Shown here: piece after piece, positions 16,088-22,605 of the stretch | Layout of the letters: every line of letters begins with the position of its first letter | Numbering within the stretch: position 1 is the first letter of the stretch | Assembly (NCBI GenBank): GCA_913061025.1 | Contig: CAJXUJ010000005.1 | Coordinates: forward strand, 1-24,347 | Direction of reading: 5' to 3' | Origin: an uncultured Actinomycetes bacterium | Lineage (GTDB): Bacteria; Actinomycetota; Actinomycetes; S36-B12 | Length of the DNA: 24,347 nucleotides | Position numbers and translations under genes: made by a program | The notes under the pieces: model-generated | The model's database searches: none | What the model was told of the DNA's origin: nothing | What the model saw: only the letters and a program-made list of their open reading frames with translations

Positions 16088-17412
16088 ATGTCGACGCCGC
16101 TGGGCCCCACATAGTCCGGCACCCAGCGTTCTATCTCCGCGCGCACGGGAACGGTTGCGTCGAGTTGGCACAGCACCCCGATGCTGCCGAGCCACACGCG
16201 ATGGATCAGCGCATAGGACGGCGGAAGATTTATCTTCAGGCCCACGGCGAAGTCGGGGTTGCGGACGTCGTTGATCCGGGTGAATTGACCGCGGAGCCAT
16301 TCCCGGCTGAAGTGGAAGTACTCATGCCGAGCCGGCTCCACGAACGGATCGAGGTAGTTGAGCAACTGCTCGGGGTCGATGTCCACGTGCGGCAGGACGA
16401 AGCCCTCGTCGCGAAGCCCGTCGATCACCGACTGTGCGTCCCCTCGCTGAGCGATCCGCAGCAGCGATCCCATAGCGGGTGGGAGGCCGTCGGGTAGAAC
16501 CGCGACGGCACCGAAGTCGAACACGCACAAACGACCGTCATCGGTCATGCGGAAGTTCCCCGGGTGCGGATCGGCATGCAGGAGGCCGGCGCGCTCCGGG
16601 CCGGACAGCAGGAAACGCTCGTACAGCAGGCCGATGCGATCGCGCTCTTCCGGCGTCCCGTGGGCGATGATGTCCGACATTGGTCGTCCGTCCACCCACT
16701 CGGAAACCAGAACGTGCGGCGCTGCGGCGAGCACGTGGGGAATCACGTACTCGGGATCGCCTTCGAAGGCCACCGCGAATTGGCGTTGGTACTGGGATTC
16801 ACCGAGGTAGTCGAGTTCTTCGATCACTCGCTCTTTCAACTCGGCGATGAGCGCCTTGAGGTCCAGACCGGGAACCCAGGATGCGAACAGGCGGCCCATC
16901 CGGGCCATCTGGTTGAGGTCGGCGATCAGTGCCTTATCGGCCCCGGGGTACTGCACCTTCACCGCGACGGTGCGTCCGTCGTGCCAGATGGCCTTGTGCA
17001 CCTGACCGATCGAGGCAGCACCCGCCGGAGTGTCGTTGAATTCCAGGAAGCGATCGCGCCAATCGGCGCCCAGGGAATCGGCGAGGATCGCGTGAATGGT
17101 CTCCGCCGGCATTGCCGGAGCCGCGTCCTGCAGTTTGGTGAGGGTCGCGCGATAGGGGCCAGCAACCTCTTCGGGCAGGGCCGCCTCGAAGATGCTCATT
17201 GCCTGGCCGAGCTTCATCGCTCCGCCCTTCAGTTCGCCGAGGACGGAGAAGATCTGCTCGGCCGTCCGCTGCTGGATTTCCGCGGTGACCGCCTCGGCCG
17301 GTTTCCCCCCGACCTTCTTGCCGAAACCCCACGCCGCTCGTCCCGCGTAGGAAGCCGGCAGGGTCGCGATCCGCACACTGCGGGTCAGAGCGTTCTTGGG
17401 GATGTCCGGCAT
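16084..17412 (-). CDS. ABC1/AarF/UbiB-family atypical kinase
   Basis: 442 residues from the ATG at 17412. The family signature MKLGQ (KxGQ, K67-Q70) is followed by an alanine-rich nucleotide loop (AGAASIGQVHKA, 130-141), the lysine strand VAVKVQYPG (K152), EELDY (199-202), the catalytic HADPHPGNF (279-287) and the metal-binding DFG (299-301). UbiB/COQ8 proteins support isoprenoid lipid metabolism (ubiquinone in proteobacteria and mitochondria). In actinobacteria the role is uncertain, with menaquinone or another isoprenoid lipid possible. The open frame continues upstream to 17583, but that part is antisense-like and overlaps the neighbouring gene. GACAAT lies 6 nt before 17412. It follows the ThiF-like gene by 10 nt in one operon. 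Confidence 0.93.
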   Translation of the reverse strand: MPDIPKNALTRSVRIATLPASYAGRAAWGFGKKVGGKPAEAVTAEIQQRTAEQIFSVLGELKGGAMKLGQAMSIFEAALPEEVAGPYRATLTKLQDAAPAMPAETIHAILADSLGADWRDRFLEFNDTPAGAASIGQVHKAIWHDGRTVAVKVQYPGADKALIADLNQMARMGRLFASWVPGLDLKALIAELKERVIEELDYLGESQYQRQFAVAFEGDPEYVIPHVLAAAPHVLVSEWVDGRPMSDIIAHGTPEERDRIGLLYERFLLSGPERAGLLHADPHPGNFRMTDDGRLCVFDFGAVAVLPDGLPPAMGSLLRIAQRGDAQSVIDGLRDEGFVLPHVDIDPEQLLNYLDPFVEPARHEYFHFSREWLRGQFTRINDVRNPDFAVGLKINLPPSYALIHRVWLGSIGVLCQLDATVPVRAEIERWVPDYVGPSGVDI

Positions 17413-17422
17413 GGCCCCATTG

Positions 17423-18370
17423 TCACCGAGGACCGGAGATCCTGCGAGCCGCGGTGGATTGGCAGGCTCGATCGCTCCAGCGGCATCCGCATTCCGGGTG
17501 TGGTTCGACGGTTGTCTCGCCGACCTGGAAATCGGGTGCGCGGATGAGAAGCCGACGACCCACAGACGTCGTGCAGCCGTCAATCCAGTTGCGCAGCATC
17601 GTCACTCCGGCCGTTGCCGCATGGAATGCCAGGAGCGGGTCAGCGTCAATGCTGAACGATCGATGCGCGGCCATCCACTGCGTGAGGACAGAGGGCCACA
17701 GGGGGTCGGCGTCGCGGTGGTGGAGGTAGAGGCAGCGCGAGCAAGCTGTTCGTCCAGGAACGATGAGCGGGCCGATGGATGCCCGACCCCGGAAGACCAC
17801 GATCGGCAGGTGGGGCCGGTCGTGTAACGACGCTGGTGCGAGCGACACAGCAGCCTCAGGGGCGTCGGCGGTGATCGCAGCCATCATCAATGTCACGGTG
17901 GCCTGCGATGGTTGAAGGGCGCGGGAGAGCCCACTTGCCTCGAGCACCGTCGCGGTTGTTCGGACCAACGAGGTGTCCCCGGTGATCGCGACCGCATTCG
18001 CTTGCCGCGCGGCGATGGCGGTCGCGGGTTGTGGGTGCCAGGCGGACAGTGTCGAAAGACTCGGCCACGTAGCTATCCGATCCTCTGCCGGTAGCCACCA
18101 GCACTCACCGACTTCTTCCACGATGCCGCAGGACCGCGCATGGTTCAGCAGTTGATGAGCACGCCTGCTGCCACCGGGACACGATTCGGCAGCGGAGACC
18201 CAGGTGCTGTATTCGGGCAAGGTCCGAAGCCACCCCACCTCGTCTGGGGTTATTCGAAGCTGTCGTGGGTCGTCCGCGAACTGAACTACGTTCGCGCCGC
18301 GGGAGATGATCGGGAAGTCCACGCGAATACGTGGGCACGCGATTGTTTCGTGGGTCGATAGGGGTTCCAT
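17423..18370 (-). CDS. ThiF/TOMM-type leader-peptide-binding-like protein, Rv3196-like
   Basis: 315 residues. The N-terminal part (1-115) resembles the leader-binding winged-helix region of TOMM (thiazole/oxazole-modified peptide) partner proteins. The central part (125-200) is a degenerate Rossmann-like E1 fold (VAITGDTSLVRTTATVLEASG). GPLIVPGRTACSRCLYLHH gives C210-x2-C213, and HPECGCRW gives C294-x-C296, together a likely structural zinc site as in ThiF/E1-like and cyclodehydratase N-terminal proteins. No precursor peptide, YcaO or dehydrogenase gene is visible nearby, so a true peptide-modifying role is unproven. The pairing with an ABC1 kinase recalls Rv3196-Rv3197 (from memory). The start is an ATG at 18370, with GAACCT 6 nt upstream. 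Confidence 0.78.
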   Translation of the reverse strand: MEPLSTHETIACPRIRVDFPIISRGANVVQFADDPRQLRITPDEVGWLRTLPEYSTWVSAAESCPGGSRRAHQLLNHARSCGIVEEVGECWWLPAEDRIATWPSLSTLSAWHPQPATAIAARQANAVAITGDTSLVRTTATVLEASGLSRALQPSQATVTLMMAAITADAPEAAVSLAPASLHDRPHLPIVVFRGRASIGPLIVPGRTACSRCLYLHHRDADPLWPSVLTQWMAAHRSFSIDADPLLAFHAATAGVTMLRNWIDGCTTSVGRRLLIRAPDFQVGETTVEPHPECGCRWSDRACQSTAARRISGPR

Positions 18371-18392
18371 TCCCCGAGGTTCGCGTTGCTGG

Positions 18393-18419
18393 CTGTGGAC
18401 AGCGATATGCGATCCACAG
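18393..18419. promoter_or_regulatory. Inverted repeat upstream of the ThiF-like/ABC1 operon
   Basis: CTGTGGA (18393-18399) and TCCACAG (18413-18419) are perfect inverted 7-bp arms around a 13-nt centre, 23-49 bp upstream of the ATG at 18370. Read on the minus strand, the arm at 18393-18399 gives CTGTCCACA, one mismatch from the DnaA box TTGTCCACA. It could be an operator or a pair of weak DnaA sites. Confidence 0.35.
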
Positions 18420-18470
18420 GTCTCGTGCGCTAACGACTCGGCGAACTTCCTCAGAAGGGACGACGAATCC

Positions 18471-19781
18471 TCAGGAACAGAACTCGACTATGACGTCTGC
18501 AAGGACGGCCGCGCACGTCACGACGTCGTCTATCGCGACGTATTCGTCGGGAGCGTGAGCCACCCGGGAGTCTCCTGGGCCGTACTGAACCGTCGGAATA
18601 CCGCCCTTGCCCACGAGGAGCCGAAGATCCGATCCGTAGGGACCGCCATAGGTCTCCGGCGAGGAGTTGGTCGCTCGGAGGTGGGCCTCGCGGACGGTCC
18701 TGATGATCGGTGCATCGGGATCGGTGCGTCCGGAGTGGAACTGTCCACCCCACCATTCCACTGTTGCCGGATGGTCGCGTAACCAGGGATCGCCCGCACA
18801 GGCCGCCGCTACTGCCGATTCCAGTTGCTCACGCGCGTTCTCGGCGGATTCACCCAGAGCCACACCCAACCGTCCCTCGGCTATGAGTAGGTCCGGAACG
18901 GTCGAGGCCCAATCGCCGGCGTGGACCGTGCCGATGGATAAGGGGTAGGCGATGGGCCAACGGTGCATCAACGGGTCCACCTGGGCGTTGCGAGTCTCTT
19001 CGAGTTGCATGAGGGCGTTGAGTATTGGAACGAACTTCTCAATCGAGCTCACGCCCTCCGACCGTCTCGATGCATGAATCGCAGCGCCGGGCACGCGAAG
19101 CCGGAAGGTTAACGCTCCGCCGTTGGCGGGCACGAGATCCAGATCGGTGGGTTCGGGAACCACGCAGCCGTCGATCCGGCTGGACTCGAGTTGTTCCAAG
19201 GCGGCGAACGTCCCGAGTCCGCCGTCCTCCTCGCCGCTGACCGGGCACAGGATGACGTCACCCCGCAGCTGCACACCGGCCTCGCGCACGATCCGGAGCG
19301 CTTCCCAAGCGGCAACAAGGCCCGCTTTCATGTCGCAGGCGCCGCGGGCCACGACGCTTGGACGTCCCTCCCTGTCGAGTATCCGGGGGATGAACGGGTC
19401 ACCGCTCCATGCGGCGAGATCGCCGGGTGGCACGACGTCGGTGTGGCCGTCGATGAGCAGCGTCCGACCACCGCCGGTTCCCGGTAGTCGCGCGATGACT
19501 CCTAGCGCCTGATCCCTATCGACCTCCATGCCGGGGAAGTCCGCGGCCTCGGTGATCCTCGCGACGTCGATCTCCCACGAGACCACGTCCAGTCCCTCTT
19601 CACTCCAGCGGTCGGCGAGGAGGTGCTGGGCATTGACCTCGGCCGGTGTTCCGCCGAGCGACGGAATAGTCAGCAGGGTGTCTAGATCTGCGAGCAATCG
19701 GTCCTTGTTCACTCGTGCGAGCCAGTCCGGTGAATCAGGACTCGAGGTGCTCGTGGGTTGGGTCGTGGGTTCGCTCGTCAC
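18471..19781 (-). CDS. M20-family metallopeptidase (ArgE/DapE-like deacylase)
   Basis: 436 residues. Zinc-binding and catalytic motifs are all present: LLIDGHTDVVPPGD (H113, D115), GACDMKAG (D150, bridging metal), VSGEEDGG (E184 general base, E185), VVPEPTD (E210) and the last histidine, RVAHAPDEY (H409). The family hydrolyses amide bonds in N-acyl amino acids, succinyl-diaminopimelate or dipeptides in the cytoplasm. The true substrate cannot be decided from sequence. The frame runs upstream to 19994, but the upstream part is atypical. I take the GTG at 19781, which has CACAAT 7 nt upstream. It stands alone, divergent from the DUF5679 gene. Confidence 0.9.
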   Translation of the reverse strand: MTSEPTTQPTSTSSPDSPDWLARVNKDRLLADLDTLLTIPSLGGTPAEVNAQHLLADRWSEEGLDVVSWEIDVARITEAADFPGMEVDRDQALGVIARLPGTGGGRTLLIDGHTDVVPPGDLAAWSGDPFIPRILDREGRPSVVARGACDMKAGLVAAWEALRIVREAGVQLRGDVILCPVSGEEDGGLGTFAALEQLESSRIDGCVVPEPTDLDLVPANGGALTFRLRVPGAAIHASRRSEGVSSIEKFVPILNALMQLEETRNAQVDPLMHRWPIAYPLSIGTVHAGDWASTVPDLLIAEGRLGVALGESAENAREQLESAVAAACAGDPWLRDHPATVEWWGGQFHSGRTDPDAPIIRTVREAHLRATNSSPETYGGPYGSDLRLLVGKGGIPTVQYGPGDSRVAHAPDEYVAIDDVVTCAAVLADVIVEFCS

Positions 19782-19910
19782 GTGCCGAATTGTGCAAGAC
19801 GGGACCCGCCTCAGGGGCTTGAGGAGAGAATACCGACTTTTTGTCTGATATGTCCGAATATTTCTGGCGGCACGACGGCCGCGCGCCTCTAAGGACGAGC
19901 GTGGCTGCCC

Positions 19911-19916
19911 TAGTGT
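19911..19916 (+). promoter_or_regulatory. -10 element upstream of the DUF5679 gene
   Basis: TAGTGT fits TAnnnT and would start transcription near 19923, giving a leader of about 70 nt before the ATG at 19994. A GTG sits exactly 6 nt downstream and opens a 35-codon frame that ends inside the DUF5679 gene. No -35 match is visible. Confidence 0.35.
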
Positions 19917-19939
19917 GATCGCGTGCCCACGGGGCATCA

Positions 19940-19977
19940 GGTGGCACCTGCCACCGACCGCTACGGCGGTAGATCGG
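19940..19977 (+). promoter_or_regulatory. Two adjacent hairpins in the DUF5679 5' leader
   Basis: GGTGGCA/TGCCACC (19940-19946 with 19949-19955) is a perfect inverted repeat with a very tight centre. ACCGC-TACG-GCGGT (19957-19970) is a hairpin with a C(UACG)G tetraloop, an exceptionally stable UNCG-class loop. Outer CCGA/TCGG (19954-19957 with 19974-19977) could extend the second stem around a bulge. The GAGGAGG ribosome-binding site follows within 4 nt. Confidence 0.45.
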
Positions 19978-19993
19978 CAAGAGGAGGGCCCCA

Positions 19994-20149
19994 ATGGCCG
20001 AGGAATACACCGGTGAGGCGTACTGCGTGAAGTGCAAGGAGAAGCGCGAGTTCACTGGACACGTTGAGGAGAAGAACGGTCGCCGCTTCGCGAAGGGCAT
20101 CTGCCCCGTGTGCGGCACCAAGGTCACCCGCATTCTGGGCAAGGCCTAG
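19994..20149 (+). CDS. DUF5679 small zinc-ribbon protein
   Basis: 51 residues: CVKC at 11-14, CPVCG at 37-41, and a charged middle (KEKREFTGHVEEKNGRR). The C-terminus KVTRILGKA is typical of the actinobacterial DUF5679 family. Four cysteines in two CxxC pairs point to a single structural zinc; the function of the family is unknown. A strong GAGGAGGG ribosome-binding site ends 6 nt before the ATG, suggesting high expression. The gene has its own leader and is closed by a strong terminator at 20202-20248, so it is monocistronic. It is shorter than a typical gene-calling cutoff and easily missed. Confidence 0.9.
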   Translation: MAEEYTGEAYCVKCKEKREFTGHVEEKNGRRFAKGICPVCGTKVTRILGKA

Positions 20150-20201
20150 TCCTAGACGCTCGACGGTCGGGGCCGCTGCCTCGTCGTCACCAGATTCTCT
20201 G

Positions 20202-20248
20202 AAAGACCCGGATACCTCCGGCATCACGCCAGAGGTATCCGGGTCTTT
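20202..20248. terminator. Strong intrinsic (possibly bidirectional) terminator
   Basis: AAAGACCCGGATACCTC (20202-20218) pairs perfectly over 17 bp with 20232-20248, leaving a 13-nt loop. The arms end in AAA/TTT, giving a short U tract in either direction. It lies 53 nt after the DUF5679 stop and 23 nt before the metalloprotease-homologue start. Confidence 0.85.
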
Positions 20249-20258
20249 CGTCTGCGGT

Positions 20259-20264
20259 TACCGT
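20259..20264 (+). promoter_or_regulatory. -10 element of the metalloprotease-homologue gene (leaderless)
   Basis: TACCGT fits TAnnnT and lies 6 nt before the ATG at 20271. No Shine-Dalgarno sequence is present. It is placed directly behind the terminator, so the downstream operon needs its own promoter. Confidence 0.45.
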
Positions 20265-20270
20265 GGTCTC

Positions 20271-21629
20271 ATGAGCATGCCCTTTGGCTTTGGTGCCCCC
20301 GATTCCGGCGACAACCGCTTCGACATGAACGCTTTTGGTCAGGCGCTGCAGCAGCTTGGTCAGATGATGCAGTCCTCGGGACAGCCCGGCGCTGACGGTC
20401 CGATCAACTGGTCCGTCGTTGAAGACGTGGCCCGCAAAGCCATCGTGGCCGAGGGTGATCCGTCGGTAGGCGAGTCCCAGCGCGAAGCGGTCGTTTCCGC
20501 GATTTCCCTGGCGGAACTGTGGCTCGACGAGGCGACCGAGTTTCCCGCGTCCGGAGCGGCAGCTCAGGCATGGTCGCGGTCCGATTGGCTGGTTGCCACG
20601 GGTCCTGTCTGGAAGACGATCGTCACACCCATTGCGGAACACGTCACAGGTGCGGTGTCGGGTCTCATGCCCAGCGGTCAGGATCTGTCGCAGATGTCGG
20701 CCGATGACCTCAACGCGGCACTGCCCGAGCAACTGCGCGGCATGATGCCCGAGGGCGTCCCACCGGAGTTCCTGCAGATGCTGCAACCGATGATGGGAAT
20801 GGTGCAGCAATTGGGTGCTGCCGCCTTCGCGATGCAGGTCGGGCAGGCCCTCTCGGCCCTGTCCCAACAGGTCCTCTCCGCTTCGGATATCGGCATACCC
20901 CTTACCCAGAGTCCGGCCACCGCAATCGTCGCGAACAACGTCACGGCCTTTTCCGAAGGTCTCGAAGTCGCCACTTCGGATGCACTGATGTACGTGGCTC
21001 TGCGGGAGGCTGCTCACCAACGGTTGTTCGTCCACGTCCCATGGTTGGCAGCACGAGTGCTCGGCGCGGTCGAGCAGTACGCCCGATACATGCGCGTCGA
21101 CTCAGAACGACTCTCCGAGGCGATGGGTGAGGTGGATATCTCCAATCCCGAGGCGCTGCAGCAGGTGCTGTCGGGCGGGATGCTCGCTCCAGAAGACACC
21201 GTTGAGCAGAAGGCTGCCATCGCCCGACTGGAGACCCTGCTGGCCTGCATCGAAGGCTGGGTCGACGAAGTCGTTCAGCAGGCGGCGGGAGACCGCCTAC
21301 CCGCCTTGGGTTCGCTCACCGAAGCGATGCGTCGTCGTCGTGCCGCAGGTGGTCCGGCGGAGCGAACGTTCGCGGCACTGGTGGGTATGGAGCTACGCCC
21401 GCGGATGATGCGGGAGGCGCACACCGTCTTCGCTGCCATTCGGTCGCAACGTGGAGCCGATGCTCGCGACGCACTGTGGTCGCACCCCGATCTGCTCCCA
21501 GGGCCCGAGGATCTCGAGGATCCGCTCGGCTTCGCCCAGGGCAGTGGGGCCGTGCCAGACACCATCGAGGGCCTCGATGGTCTGGGAAGCGTCGACGATC
21601 CGTCGGACAACGACGACTCTGCTGAATGA
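20271..21629 (+). CDS. DUF2342/TIGR03624-type putative zinc-dependent metalloprotease (Rv3195-like)
   Basis: 452 residues. It starts MSMPFGFGAPDSGDNRFD, the usual FGFG N-terminus of the family. A Met/Gln-rich segment follows (LPEQLRGMMPEGVPPEFLQMLQPMMGMVQQLGA). The key motif is YVALREAAHQRLFVHVPWL, where the family has E-A-A-H rather than a full HExxH, so the metal-dependent hydrolase label is homology-based. The C-terminus is Asp/Glu-rich. It is soluble, with no signal peptide. The frame is open upstream to 20064, but that crosses the terminator. The ATG at 20271 has TACCGT 6 nt upstream. The next gene starts inside its stop codon (ATGA). Confidence 0.85.
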   Translation: MSMPFGFGAPDSGDNRFDMNAFGQALQQLGQMMQSSGQPGADGPINWSVVEDVARKAIVAEGDPSVGESQREAVVSAISLAELWLDEATEFPASGAAAQAWSRSDWLVATGPVWKTIVTPIAEHVTGAVSGLMPSGQDLSQMSADDLNAALPEQLRGMMPEGVPPEFLQMLQPMMGMVQQLGAAAFAMQVGQALSALSQQVLSASDIGIPLTQSPATAIVANNVTAFSEGLEVATSDALMYVALREAAHQRLFVHVPWLAARVLGAVEQYARYMRVDSERLSEAMGEVDISNPEALQQVLSGGMLAPEDTVEQKAAIARLETLLACIEGWVDEVVQQAAGDRLPALGSLTEAMRRRRAAGGPAERTFAALVGMELRPRMMREAHTVFAAIRSQRGADARDALWSHPDLLPGPEDLEDPLGFAQGSGAVPDTIEGLDGLGSVDDPSDNDDSAE

Positions 21630-22231
21630 GCCTCCATGCCGATGTGCAATCGGTTTTAGCGAACTATCAACACGACGATGCGCAACAGCGGGAACTCGCC
21701 GAGGGCTACCGCCGATTCGTCGCCACCGACCCGGGCACTGTGTGGAGGAGTTCGCGGGTAGGCCACATCACGGCTAGTTCGCTCGTTGTCGACGAGTCCG
21801 ATGGCCGGGTGCTCCTGACACTGCATCCCAAGGTTGGGCGTTGGCTGCAACTAGGCGGACACCTCGAGCCCGAGGACACGACGTTGCTGGAGGCCGCGCT
21901 GCGCGAGGTGCGCGAGGAGAGCGGAATCCAGCAGGGGCGCATTCGAATGCTGCCGATTCGGCTGGACCGACACGACGTTCCGTGCGGGAGGGACGACGAC
22001 GGAAGGGTCCTGGCCAGCGTGCACTGGGATGTTCAGTTCCTTGTGGTGGTTCCCGAGGCCGTGGACCTCGTGATCAGTGACGAAAGCGACGATTTGGCCT
22101 GGTTCTCGCGAGCGGATCTTCCCGATGTCGATGCTTCTGTTGCCGCCTTGATTCGAGATGCAGATGGTGCTTTGGGCGAACTGGGCGAGCTCGGCGGCAG
22201 CGGCGATCGCGACTGGGTTACCTTCGGGTGA
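21626..22231 (+). CDS. NUDIX hydrolase
   Basis: 201 residues. The NUDIX box is GGHLEPED followed by LLEAALREVREESGI, the common GGH(L/V)E variant with one extra residue between the glycine and REVxEExG. The N-terminal helix (HADVQSVLANYQ) and an Asp/Glu-rich segment near DESDDLAW are typical of uncharacterised actinobacterial MutT-like proteins. The substrate (nucleoside diphosphate derivative, oxidised nucleotide or sugar nucleotide) cannot be predicted. The ATG overlaps the upstream stop in ATGA, so translation is coupled to the metalloprotease homologue. A probable terminator follows directly. Confidence 0.92.
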   Translation: MSLHADVQSVLANYQHDDAQQRELAEGYRRFVATDPGTVWRSSRVGHITASSLVVDESDGRVLLTLHPKVGRWLQLGGHLEPEDTTLLEAALREVREESGIQQGRIRMLPIRLDRHDVPCGRDDDGRVLASVHWDVQFLVVVPEAVDLVISDESDDLAWFSRADLPDVDASVAALIRDADGALGELGELGGSGDRDWVTFG

Positions 22232-22263
22232 ACGAGTTCGCCATCTAACGTTCACGAATTTTC
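22228..22263 (+). terminator. Probable terminator after the NUDIX gene
   Basis: GTGAACG (22228-22234) pairs with CGTTCAC (22249-22255) across a 14-nt loop and is followed by GAATTTTC, a short T tract. The stem begins in the last codons of the gene. Confidence 0.5.
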
Positions 22264-22403
22264 GTCCACAGCCTGGGGGTAACGAGCCCCTCCTGAAATC
22301 AGCCGGTTCTTCGACTACTCCTCAGGTTGTGCACAGGCGCGTACACCCCTGATCCACAGGTGTCCTCAGCGTTGCCCCCAGGATTTCCCCAGGGGCGTCC
22401 ACA
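22262..22403. promoter_or_regulatory. Cluster of four DnaA-box-like motifs
   Basis: TCGTCCACA (22262-22270), TTGTGCACA (22327-22335), TGATCCACA (22350-22358) and GCGTCCACA (22395-22403) are all in one orientation. The first three are one mismatch from TT(G/A)TCCACA and the last is two. Most continue as CACAGG. No AT-rich unwinding element or dnaA/dnaN gene is near, so a replication origin is not implied. Confidence 0.4.
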
Positions 22404-22431
22404 GGCTTGTTGCCGAATTCGACTGAAGGGT

Positions 22432-22461
22432 TTGACTCGGCACTGGACGGATGCCTAGCGT
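22432..22461 (+). promoter_or_regulatory. Predicted sigma-70-type promoter of the structured RNA
   Basis: TTGACT (22432-22437), an 18-nt spacer and TAGCGT (22456-22461) make the best complete -35/-10 pair in the window. The predicted start near 22468 lies 3 nt before the base of the long hairpin. Confidence 0.5.
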
Positions 22462-22470
22462 CTGCGCGTC

Positions 22471-22541
22471 GAAGCCCCCGGGATAACGGGTGGATGCACG
22501 CAAGGGGAAGGCGGGCATCCATCATGCGCCCCGGGGGCTTC
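22471..22541. other. 71-nt long hairpin with purine-rich apical loop
   Basis: GAAGCCCCCGGG (22471-22482) pairs perfectly with 22530-22541. After a symmetric 6-nt by 6-nt internal loop, GGTGGATGC (22489-22497) pairs with 22515-22523, including one G-U. A further CGC/GCG encloses the loop AAGGGGAAG (22502-22510). All arms share one centre at 22506, so this is one continuous imperfect palindrome. Confidence 0.85.
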
Positions 22542-22563
22542 ACGTCTACCGCGCTTCGGGTTT

Positions 22564-22605
22564 CGCATGTCAGGTCCCGCATGTCAGGTCCCGCATGTCA
22601 GGCCG
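22564..22605 (+). repeat. Three tandem 14-bp repeats
   Basis: CGCATGTCAGGTCC occurs at 22564-22577 and 22578-22591. A third copy, CGCATGTCAGGCCG (22592-22605), differs at two bases. The period is 14 with no spacers, so the copies are offset by about one and a third helical turns. Confidence 0.9.

Noticed and set aside
15392..16300. 302-codon minus-strand frame across the uvrD2 3' end
   Set aside because: It is antisense to the UvrD2 tetracysteine and HRDC region and to the ABC1 C-terminus in another frame; the composition is Arg/Pro-rich.
22262..22403. Chromosomal replication origin (oriC)
   Set aside because: The DnaA-like motifs are imperfect, there is no AT-rich unwinding region, and no dnaA, dnaN, recF or gyrB gene is nearby.
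22564..22605. CRISPR array
   Set aside because: The 14-bp repeats abut each other with no spacers and no cas genes are present.
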